Of a stretch of 64,000 nt of DNA, positions 34,306-42,022 are shown in pieces. The position numbers were made by a program, and so were the translations under genes. The notes below the pieces were generated by a model, which was not told where the DNA came from, did no database searches, and saw only the letters and a list, made by a program, of their open reading frames with translations. Numbering within the stretch: the stretch's first letter is position 1; every line of letters starts with the position of its first letter. Where the stretch lies: contig JAIYBW010000004.1 of assembly GCA_027488375.1 (NCBI GenBank), forward strand, positions 620,001 to 684,000, written 5' to 3'. This DNA comes from Pseudomonadota bacterium. GTDB lineage: Bacteria; Bdellovibrionota; Bacteriovoracia; Bacteriovoracales; Bacteriovoracaceae.

Positions 34306-35985
34306 ATGAATGAAGATCAAACACCCAAAGATGATGGATCAGTTTGGGCTTCCTATTCAGATTTATTTACAAACGTAGCCATTATCTTCCTCGTTATGTT
34401 CGTATTTGCCCTCTTAAAATCTGGTATCTCAAAAATGGAAACAGCTCTCGTCAAAAAACAGCATCAGGAAGAATTAAAAGGAAAGCTGACACAAAAAGAA
34501 ATAGAAATCTCAAAACAAAAAATTAAAAAAGTTGAAGCTTCGATCAAGGATATGCAAAAAGTAGAAACTCTTGTTGATGAAAAAATTAAAGAAATTCAAC
34601 AATTCGCAAAATCAATGGAGCAAAATAAAATCATTTTAAATGAACTCATAGAAGAGCAAAGGAAGAAAGATTCTTTACTCAATACAGTTAATAAAACAAT
34701 CGTTCAAAAAGAAGAACTAATCAAAAGCCTACAAGAAGAAACGAAAAAACTTGATGAACAAATAAAAAGCAATGAAACAAATAAAATAGCAATTGAAGAA
34801 AATTTAAAAAAATCAGAAAAGAGATCAGAAAAGGTCTTAGCACAGCTTAAAGATCTTGAGTCTGAATTACAAAAGCAATCAAAGTCAAAAAATGAAAAGG
34901 AATTGGAGATTAAAAACCTTAATCATCTTGTTAGTTCAAATCAGATCACTATAGAAAACCTTGAAAGACAAAATAATGAATTTGCTGAAAGAATTAAAAG
35001 ATCTGAGAAGGCTTCAAGAGATCTTCAAGAGAATAAAAGCATGCTGGAAAGCAGGATTAGTGATTTTAATCAAAGCAAATATAAAATGGAAAAAATGGTT
35101 TCTCAATTAGAGAAAAGACTTAACGAAGAAAATCAAAAAGGTGAAAACCTCTTACAAAAAATAGGCCAGGCCAACAATCTGCAAAACGAATTAAAAGAGA
35201 CGATTGGAAAATTAAACCAAAATATTGATACTAAAATGATGGAAATTAATCACCTCAAAGGTCTACACCAAAAATCACTGGCCGATACAGGAAAGGTAGA
35301 AGGTCAGCTCAAAGAAACTCAAGACAAGATGAGAAATTTAGGCAAGGCATTAATGGACATGAAAGGAAAATTAAGATCAAGTGTCGCAGACTCACTTAAA
35401 AGAAAATTTGATTCACAAAACTTAGATGTTCTGGTTGATAAAGATTCTGGGAATATCACGCTTTTAATGAATGATAATTTCCTCTTTAAGAAAAACAGTT
35501 ATGAATTATCTGAGAAAGCGCAACTAACTCTAAGTAAAATTGCTCCTATTTACTCAGAGGTCATCTTCGGAGACCCCCATCTTATGGGTAAAGTTGAGAA
35601 CATTGAAATAACTGGTCATGCTAGCCCAAGCTATAAGAAAAATTATATAGATCCTAAAATTGATCATCCTGAAGCTTATGGGCACAATTTACGTTTATCA
35701 GCTCAAAGAGCAGCCTCTATTGCAAACTACATGGTTGGGAAAGCGATAGGACAATATCAGCACAAGAATCAATTGAAAGACTCAATTTATGCAATTGGAA
35801 GAAGCTACGTTTCCCCGATTGAAAAAACCAAAACGATCTCTCGTGGACTTGCAAGCGTAGACCAAGGAAATGACTTTTGTGGTCCTTACGATTGCGAATT
35901 ATCGCAAAGAGTAGAAATTGGTTTCAGATTAAAAGATGATATGAAAGCCATTGAAAAACTCATTAATATGGCAGGAGCAAAATAA
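34306..35985 (+). CDS. MotB/ZorB-like stator subunit with a long coiled coil and OmpA-type domain
   Basis: A short cytoplasmic N-terminus is followed by one membrane helix (~20-38) preceded by SYSDLFT. Asp19 is in the place of the proton-carrying aspartate of MotB, ExbD and ZorB. Residues ~42-365 are almost entirely heptad-like and Lys/Glu/Gln-rich, predicting a very long periplasmic coiled coil. The C-terminal ~185 residues are an OmpA/MotB peptidoglycan-binding domain with ITGHAS and NLRLSAQRAASIANYM. The usual MotB (~300 residues) has no such coil. It heads a three-gene operon with a MotA-like channel and a cyclic-nucleotide-binding protein. Confidence 0.85.
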   Translation: MNEDQTPKDDGSVWASYSDLFTNVAIIFLVMFVFALLKSGISKMETALVKKQHQEELKGKLTQKEIEISKQKIKKVEASIKDMQKVETLVDEKIKEIQQFAKSMEQNKIILNELIEEQRKKDSLLNTVNKTIVQKEELIKSLQEETKKLDEQIKSNETNKIAIEENLKKSEKRSEKVLAQLKDLESELQKQSKSKNEKELEIKNLNHLVSSNQITIENLERQNNEFAERIKRSEKASRDLQENKSMLESRISDFNQSKYKMEKMVSQLEKRLNEENQKGENLLQKIGQANNLQNELKETIGKLNQNIDTKMMEINHLKGLHQKSLADTGKVEGQLKETQDKMRNLGKALMDMKGKLRSSVADSLKRKFDSQNLDVLVDKDSGNITLLMNDNFLFKKNSYELSEKAQLTLSKIAPIYSEVIFGDPHLMGKVENIEITGHASPSYKKNYIDPKIDHPEAYGHNLRLSAQRAASIANYMVGKAIGQYQHKNQLKDSIYAIGRSYVSPIEKTKTISRGLASVDQGNDFCGPYDCELSQRVEIGFRLKDDMKAIEKLINMAGAK

Positions 35986-35986
35986 T

Positions 35987-36880
35987 ATGTTCATTGACAT
36001 GATTTTAAATTTTTTCTCAAATTATCTTATTGAAGTCATGGGAGGCATGCTTATAATAGCCCTAATTGCAAGATTTCAAGCCTATCGAGTAAGTAAGAGG
36101 GATAAAGTTTATTTTTTCACACTAACTCGAGAGATTCTTGTGACTATCGAGAAAGAGAAAGAACAAAAATCTAAAATCGTAAATGTAGAGAACTACATCT
36201 CTGAACTTATGGGAAGAGTCGGAAAAAAAATTCCTAATCGTGCCCTTCGAATGGATAAAAGAGACCAAGCAGAAAAGAAAGAAACAATATTAAGCCTTCA
36301 AGACTATGTTGGTGGGAAGTCTGGTTTTTTGACCAATATTCAATCTGAAGCCTCAGTGTTTCATTGCCAAACGCCACCAAATTTCACTGAACTTACTCAT
36401 CGTCTATTGGGGCAGGATGAAAAATGGAACAAACTGGTCGGACCTATACCCATAGAAGGAGTTTCTAGAATGATTGACATTCTACCAGGACTTTTCATTG
36501 TATTTGGAGTCTTTGGAACTTTCGTAGGGATAAGTATGGCCTTGCCTGAGATTGCTAATATTGATTTTAATAATCTTGAGTCATCCGGCTCAACACTTAC
36601 TAAATTTGTTTTAAATACCACTTTTGCGATGAAAACGTCGATCGCGGGTATTTTCTTTTCAGTCATTCTTACTATGCTGAACACATTCTCCCCTATAAAA
36701 GATGTTAGAGGTCGAATTTTTAAACAGATAGAAACAACAATGCACGCTCTTTGGTATCATGTACAACAAAGTCGAGAAGCTGAAAATAAAACGGAATCTA
36801 ATCTTGATCGATTAGTAAGTGTTCTTGAAAAAATATACCATATTCAATCTTTGGATTTAAAGAAAGATAAAGCAGGTTAA
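35987..36880 (+). CDS. MotA/TolQ/ExbB/ZorA-like proton channel subunit
   Basis: The ATG at 35987 is chosen because AGGAG is 9 nt upstream and it follows the previous stop by 1 nt. The 297-residue protein has one N-terminal helix, a ~110-residue cytoplasmic domain, then two helices. The pore segment LPGLFIVFGVFGTFVGISMALP and the last helix FAMKTSIAGIFFSVIL match the conserved channel helices of the MotA/ExbB superfamily, most like ZorA to my eye. The C-terminal tail is short (~60 residues), unlike the long tail of ZorA. It should form a pentamer around the MotB-like dimer. Confidence 0.82.
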   Translation: MFIDMILNFFSNYLIEVMGGMLIIALIARFQAYRVSKRDKVYFFTLTREILVTIEKEKEQKSKIVNVENYISELMGRVGKKIPNRALRMDKRDQAEKKETILSLQDYVGGKSGFLTNIQSEASVFHCQTPPNFTELTHRLLGQDEKWNKLVGPIPIEGVSRMIDILPGLFIVFGVFGTFVGISMALPEIANIDFNNLESSGSTLTKFVLNTTFAMKTSIAGIFFSVILTMLNTFSPIKDVRGRIFKQIETTMHALWYHVQQSREAENKTESNLDRLVSVLEKIYHIQSLDLKKDKAG

Positions 36881-36881
36881 A

Positions 36882-37334
36882 ATGGGACTCTTACACGTTA
36901 TAAAGAGCTCACCACTTTTTACTGAGCTCTATGATGATGAAATTGAAGAGATTATAAAAAATTGCAACGTAAGATGTCTTGAAGCCAATGAATATCTGTT
37001 TCAAGAAAACGATGCTGGAGATGACCTCTTTATCATTCTCACTGGAGAACTACTTATTATAAAAGGCGGTGTCGTCATAACAAAATTTGCAAAAGGTGAA
37101 TTACTAGGTGAACTTGTTCTTATAAATGATCAGCAGAGAACCACAAGTTGTACGGCCAACGTCTATACAGAAGTCTTGATTCTGAATAATAAGATGATTT
37201 TTGGTTTTTATGCTAAAAAGCCTAGGCTCTTTTCAATCCTTATGATGAATATCGCTAGAATGCTTGCCCAAAGATTAAAAAAGACAACAATTGAAATGAA
37301 GAATTTAACCGAACAACTCAAAAAAGTTAGCTAG
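36882..37334 (+). CDS. Single-domain cyclic-nucleotide-binding protein
   Basis: The 150-residue protein is essentially one cNMP-binding (CRP-type) domain, starting KSSPLFTELYDDEIEEI, with a phosphate-binding cassette reading GELVLINDQQRTTS that keeps the key Glu and Arg. A C-terminal helix follows but no DNA-binding domain. It starts 1 nt after the MotA-like stop, so it is translated with the channel and may sense cAMP or cGMP to gate or position the motor. That coupling is inference; some such domains no longer bind nucleotide. Confidence 0.82.
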   Translation: MGLLHVIKSSPLFTELYDDEIEEIIKNCNVRCLEANEYLFQENDAGDDLFIILTGELLIIKGGVVITKFAKGELLGELVLINDQQRTTSCTANVYTEVLILNNKMIFGFYAKKPRLFSILMMNIARMLAQRLKKTTIEMKNLTEQLKKVS

Positions 37335-37403
37335 GCCTAGGACAATTCTTATACAGAAGACTTATTTTCTGACATTTCAGGTGATATTTGTCATTGGTAA
37401 TAA

Positions 37404-37871
37404 ATGGAAAATTTAATTCTAAAAAAACTGCACCACAGAAAACCCTATCTCTTGATTGATGAGGTTCTTGAAACATCTGCCAATCACATCAAAACGAGAA
37501 AAATTCCTAAACTAGATGAATTTTACCTCCAGGGCCATTTCCCAGGATCTCCTGTCGTCCCAGGTGCCATGATGCAGGAAATGACCACTCAGAGTGCTGG
37601 TCTTCTTATCACTCTTTTTCATTCTCCTGTTGAAGATTATGACTCAGAGACGACTAAAGGATATGCACTTGGAGTACTTCGGGCCGTGCACTTTTCAAAA
37701 TTTAAGAAATTTGCAAGACCTGATGATATTTTAAATATTAGTATCGAGCTGTTGGAAAAGAGTACTCACTCGTTTCGCTTTAAAGGCAAAATTGACATCG
37801 GTGGGGAGAAAATCATGACCAATGAGTTTACCCTGATTAATATCTCAGATAATAAGCTCACAGAATCATAA
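37404..37871 (+). CDS. FabZ/FabA-like hotdog dehydratase
   Basis: The 155-residue hotdog protein opens with HRKPYLLIDEV and has the catalytic histidine in QGHFPGSPVVPGAMMQEM, with the acidic partner in MQEM, the FabZ-type pair. It probably dehydrates 3-hydroxyacyl thioesters. The insertion HSPVEDYDSETTKG after the central helix is not typical of housekeeping FabZ, so a specialised role such as lipid A or unusual fatty acids is possible. No other fatty-acid genes are adjacent. Confidence 0.78.
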   Translation: MENLILKKLHHRKPYLLIDEVLETSANHIKTRKIPKLDEFYLQGHFPGSPVVPGAMMQEMTTQSAGLLITLFHSPVEDYDSETTKGYALGVLRAVHFSKFKKFARPDDILNISIELLEKSTHSFRFKGKIDIGGEKIMTNEFTLINISDNKLTES

Positions 37872-37876
37872 AAAAA

Positions 37877-40800
37877 CTATGTAAAGACTCTCGGGAATTT
37901 TATTTCAAAACATGTATGTGGCTCGTTACTAAGAACTTCAATACTTGCGCCATGATCATCAAGAATTCCTTTTACAATCGATAATCCAAGGCCTGTTCCT
38001 TCTCCGACAGCTTTTGTCGTAAAAAAAGGCTCAAATAACTTTGCTTGAACTTGCTCTGGAATCCCACGTCCAGAATCAGTAATTCTCAGGATGACTCTAT
38101 CTTGGGAATCAGTAAGTTCTATTTTTAACCATTTCTCATGAAGATCTTTGACAGCATCAATACCGTTGTTAATGAGATTAACCAGGACTTGCTCTATTTC
38201 AATATCATCACATGAGATGAGGGCCTCTGACTTGAGATCTATTTCAAGCGGAGTTGAGTGTCGAGCTGATTTTGTTCCAACAAGGTTTAAAGATTCTTTT
38301 ACAATATCCGCAAGAGAGTGTTGTTTTTTATCGCTCTTCTCATAACTTCTTGAAAACTTTTTAAGGCCTCCGACAATTTTAGAGATTCTGTCAGTTGCTC
38401 TATTAATGGCAGCAATTTTTTTTTCAAACTGTTCAGGGTCGTTCAATAGTTTAGGTAAAATCCAAAGCATACCACTTATGATAGCTAGTGGGTTGTTGAT
38501 TTCATGAGCAATCCCAGCTGACATCTCACCAAGTGAGGCCATCTTGGCACTTTGAAGAGCTTTGGCCCGCTCATGTTTTAAACGATCCTCGGCTAATACT
38601 AACTCTGTAATATCTTGGAATGTACCCCGACAACCAATAATATGATTTTTAGAATCTAACCAAGACTCTCCTCTCACTTCATACCATATTAAGTTATGAT
38701 TATTCTTTCTTCTCAACCGCATATTGAATTCAACCCGAGAATGAAGGGTCTTTGTTAAATTTGCACTCCATAATGATCGATCCTCATCATGAAAGAGAGA
38801 TTCAAATTCATTTTTTTTCATCTGGTCTAAATTTAAGTCCATTTCAAAAAGTTTTAGTAATTGTTTTGAACAACTAAACTTTTCAATTCCAGACTGAAAA
38901 GACCAGCTTCCGATTTTAGCCACTCTTTCCGCTTCTTCTAAAAGTCTTTCCGATTCTTTCTGCTTCGTTTTATCAAATCTAATGGCAATAATTTTTTTTA
39001 TTTTTCCTTCTATGTCCATGAGAGGAGCAAGAACGGTCTGAACAAAATAAGAGTGACCATCTTTCGCCCTGTTTTCAAGTTCACCAGTCCATACCTTGCC
39101 ACTTAAGATTGTAGACCACATCTCTTTGAAAAAAGCCTTCGAATGAGCTCCGGAATTTATCATTCTATGATTTTGCCCAACTAACTCATCTGAGGAGTAA
39201 CCACTAATCTCACAAAAGTTGGTATTAACTGATGTAATAATACCTTTTTCATCTGTCATCGCGACAATTGCACTTTGATTAAGAGCATCGAAAAGCTGGG
39301 TCAGCTCTCTTTCCTTATTTCTGATCTCGGTCACATCCCTGGCCGCCGCATAGATAAGCCCTGCCTTCTCATCTGGTCGAGAAGCCCAACTAAGAATTTT
39401 ATAAGAACCATCTTTGCAACGGTATCTATTTTCAAACCGTAAAGTCGGAATCCCTTGAGAAAGTTTCTCCATTTCCAGAAGCGTAGCCTTAACATCGTCA
39501 GGGTGTATGAAATCAAAAAAATGTTGAGATTTGAGTTCTTCCTCAGAATATTGAAGGAGCTCAGAGAAGGCCGGATTTATTTTTTTAAATTTACCGTCTA
39601 GCCCTGCGATACATAACAGTTCCAAGGAAACATTAAAAAAAGTATTCAGTTCCTTTGATAATGAAATTGATTTTGTCACGTCTTGAATTGTGCCCTGTAA
39701 CTTTATGACTTGATTATTGGCATTTTTAACTGGGCTTCCCATGACTTCAACCCACTTAATTTGTCCAAGAGCATCTCTGAATTGAAAAGTATCACGAAAG
39801 AGACTTCCCTTTTCACAGGCCTGAATCATTTCACCAAGCTTAAGCTTATCTTCAGGAGTATAGAAATCAACTCCCATCAGTTTGTCTGTGGGTGTCCCCT
39901 TTGGGACTTGGTGAATGCGGTAGGTCTCTTCAGTCCAAAGTGACTTTCCAGTTGCAATATCGAGCTCCCATCCACCTATTTGACCAATATGCTGAATATT
40001 CTGGGCGAGATTTTCAACTTCTTTAAAACGTGTAATTTCGAGATAGGTCCCGCAGAAACTTCGGTTTTTTTGATCAAGGACTCCACTGGACATTTTTCCA
40101 TTGGCCAAGACCCAAATCCAATTTCCACTTTTATGCCTGACACGATGGATACTTTCAAAAATGGGAGCTTCACCAGATAAACATTGCTGAACCTTTTTCA
40201 GAACAAGTTCACTGTCTTCTGGGTGGATGAGATCCTCCCATAGTTTAAAATCAGAGGGAATCTCTTCAAATTTTAAACCTAAAAGGCTGCACCAACGACG
40301 ATCAAAATTAGTTTTATTTGAATCTACAAACCATTCCCAGGCCCCTAATCCTGATGCATCAAGAATCGTGTTCATTTCGTCATTCATCTTTTGCAGATGA
40401 AATTCCTGCTCTTTGATTTCTGTGATATCCATCATCATCGCCCGAACAGATTGCATATTTCCAGTACTATCAACTTTTACCTGTGCAGATACATTGACCC
40501 AAAGAGGAGATCCATCTTTTTTTCGTAACATGCAGTGAAGAAGACCATCTTTTCCCTCTTGGCGTTCTTGTAATTTTTGTTGAGCATGAATTTTCCACTC
40601 ATCATCCATAAAATTAAAAACGACCTGACCCATAATTTCTGATGTGGATCGGCCTAACATGCTCGCGAGTTTCTCGTTAACATAAGTCACTTGTCCCTGA
40701 GGGTTAAACTCCCAGACACCCTCATCACCTAGTGACTGTTCTAAAAACGCACTTCCCTTAAAGGCCAAGGTCGTTTCATTTAGTTCATTAATTAATTTTT

Positions 40801-40936
40801 GAATTAATGGATTGTTAGAATTCGTTTTAAGAGATTCAAACTCAGATTTACGGTAACTTCTAAGGACAAGACAAATCTTTTCAATCAAATCTTGATCGAC
40901 ACCAGATAGGTCTTGCGTTGAAGTACTTTTAGTCAT
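37877..40936 (-). CDS. Soluble histidine kinase with six PAS domains
   Basis: No signal peptide or membrane helix is present, so sensing is cytoplasmic. Six consecutive PAS/PAC units occupy residues ~55-795. A HisKA domain has the phospho-acceptor His811 in GIAHEINNPLAI, and an HATPase_c domain has LINNGIDAV, DSGRGIP and GTGLGLSIVKG. No receiver domain is fused and no response regulator is adjacent, so it is an orphan kinase. The many PAS units suggest sensing of redox state, oxygen or small ligands; no haem- or flavin-binding residues could be assigned. Confidence 0.9.
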   Translation of the reverse strand: MTKSTSTQDLSGVDQDLIEKICLVLRSYRKSEFESLKTNSNNPLIQKLINELNETTLAFKGSAFLEQSLGDEGVWEFNPQGQVTYVNEKLASMLGRSTSEIMGQVVFNFMDDEWKIHAQQKLQERQEGKDGLLHCMLRKKDGSPLWVNVSAQVKVDSTGNMQSVRAMMMDITEIKEQEFHLQKMNDEMNTILDASGLGAWEWFVDSNKTNFDRRWCSLLGLKFEEIPSDFKLWEDLIHPEDSELVLKKVQQCLSGEAPIFESIHRVRHKSGNWIWVLANGKMSSGVLDQKNRSFCGTYLEITRFKEVENLAQNIQHIGQIGGWELDIATGKSLWTEETYRIHQVPKGTPTDKLMGVDFYTPEDKLKLGEMIQACEKGSLFRDTFQFRDALGQIKWVEVMGSPVKNANNQVIKLQGTIQDVTKSISLSKELNTFFNVSLELLCIAGLDGKFKKINPAFSELLQYSEEELKSQHFFDFIHPDDVKATLLEMEKLSQGIPTLRFENRYRCKDGSYKILSWASRPDEKAGLIYAAARDVTEIRNKERELTQLFDALNQSAIVAMTDEKGIITSVNTNFCEISGYSSDELVGQNHRMINSGAHSKAFFKEMWSTILSGKVWTGELENRAKDGHSYFVQTVLAPLMDIEGKIKKIIAIRFDKTKQKESERLLEEAERVAKIGSWSFQSGIEKFSCSKQLLKLFEMDLNLDQMKKNEFESLFHDEDRSLWSANLTKTLHSRVEFNMRLRRKNNHNLIWYEVRGESWLDSKNHIIGCRGTFQDITELVLAEDRLKHERAKALQSAKMASLGEMSAGIAHEINNPLAIISGMLWILPKLLNDPEQFEKKIAAINRATDRISKIVGGLKKFSRSYEKSDKKQHSLADIVKESLNLVGTKSARHSTPLEIDLKSEALISCDDIEIEQVLVNLINNGIDAVKDLHEKWLKIELTDSQDRVILRITDSGRGIPEQVQAKLFEPFFTTKAVGEGTGLGLSIVKGILDDHGASIEVLSNEPHTCFEIKFPRVFT

Positions 40937-40942
40937 GAAATC

Positions 40943-40950
40943 CTATCGGC
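40943..40950 (-). promoter_or_regulatory. GCCGATAG box before the PAS kinase gene
   Basis: On the minus strand GCCGATAG matches the sigma-28 -10 at 7/8, and 6 nt separate it from ATG. The expected -35 position reads TCAGGCCA, a poor match, and an AGGA overlaps the box and could be the ribosome-binding site. Weak candidate. Confidence 0.3.
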
Positions 40951-40984
40951 TTATGAGGTTCTGGCCTGATAAGAAATAAACTGA

Positions 40985-41881
40985 CTAAAAGAGATTTATA
41001 TTTGCATTCAGGGCAAGATTGGTGCGATCTGAGCGTATGTCGCTTGGGATATATTGTAGATTTGGATAAAGGAAGACGTCTCTCGTAATAGAAATACCTA
41101 ACCCTACGGACTGATAAACGGCCCGCTTTTCATAGGTGAACTTTTCAGAACTTCTTAAATGTTGATAAACAAATGTTCCGAAAGCCGTTCTGAAATTAAA
41201 TGTTTCATTAATTTCATATTCAAAAGCAGGATAAATCCCAAAGACCCTATCAGTGAGGGAATCATTATTATTTGAAAATGAATAAAGTTGAGCTGTGACA
41301 TTGGCCCCGAATGAAAAACGAGTATCCTCAACTTGATACATAAAATTCTGTGAAAAATAATAGGACCACAAATAACCGGCCAATTTTTGCTGATTATTTG
41401 TGATAAGAGTTAGTTTTGCATTACTCACAGACTGCACAGGCCCTAACTTACTAAGGTAGGTGAATCTTAATAGAGGATCATTAATGGTTAATTTTTGATG
41501 ATTAGACTCAAAGTTCTCCCGTAATTTTTGATTGTCTGTATCAATTGAGTCATGAAAAGGCGTAGTCATAAATAACCCAGTACTACCTGTCACACTAAAA
41601 ACTGGGGTGACACGATATCTTACACCCACATCACCAGTTAAATTTTGAAGAGTCAAAGCATCAGCACCATTAACAATATTTGGTCTTTTTGCATCTGCGG
41701 GATCAGCGATTGACCCCCCTTGGTAGTTAAAAGATGAAGAAACACTCCAAAGTGAGAGAGAGCCACTATCGGCCCTTAACCTTTTATTCGTTATGAGCTG
41801 ATCGGCCTTATCATTTGAATTTGGCTTGTTCGCCCAGGCGAGATTTAATAAAAGTATTGATAAAAGAATGATCTTGATCAT
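40985..41881 (-). CDS. Predicted outer-membrane beta-barrel protein
   Basis: A clear signal peptide (MIKIILLSILLLNLAWA) is followed by ~280 residues of alternating polar and apolar strands, ending in a terminal Phe (NANINLF), the usual barrel-insertion signal. Phrases such as VGLGISITRDVFLYPNLQY resemble transporter- or channel-like barrels without a named family. It is transcribed toward the PAS kinase gene, with a GAGGA ribosome-binding site. Confidence 0.65.
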   Translation of the reverse strand: MIKIILLSILLLNLAWANKPNSNDKADQLITNKRLRADSGSLSLWSVSSSFNYQGGSIADPADAKRPNIVNGADALTLQNLTGDVGVRYRVTPVFSVTGSTGLFMTTPFHDSIDTDNQKLRENFESNHQKLTINDPLLRFTYLSKLGPVQSVSNAKLTLITNNQQKLAGYLWSYYFSQNFMYQVEDTRFSFGANVTAQLYSFSNNNDSLTDRVFGIYPAFEYEINETFNFRTAFGTFVYQHLRSSEKFTYEKRAVYQSVGLGISITRDVFLYPNLQYIPSDIRSDRTNLALNANINLF

Positions 41882-42022
41882 ATAAAAAATTCCTCAATAA
41901 TTCCTAGACATTAGCTCACTATAAAAACTGCAGGGCACCTAAAATCTGATTGAATCTCAATGATGAATTTGATATACCAAACAAAAGTTTAGTGCACAAA
42001 TAAATAATGAAATGGGGACCCA

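Noticed and set aside
36397..36684. 95-codon minus-strand frame opposite the MotA-like gene
   Set aside because: Shadow of the conserved channel helices; no start signal.
34306..36880. Full Zorya phage-defence system
   Set aside because: Only the motor-like pair is present; no ZorC, ZorD, ZorE or other effector, and the gene order is reversed. Reported as Zorya-like motor only.
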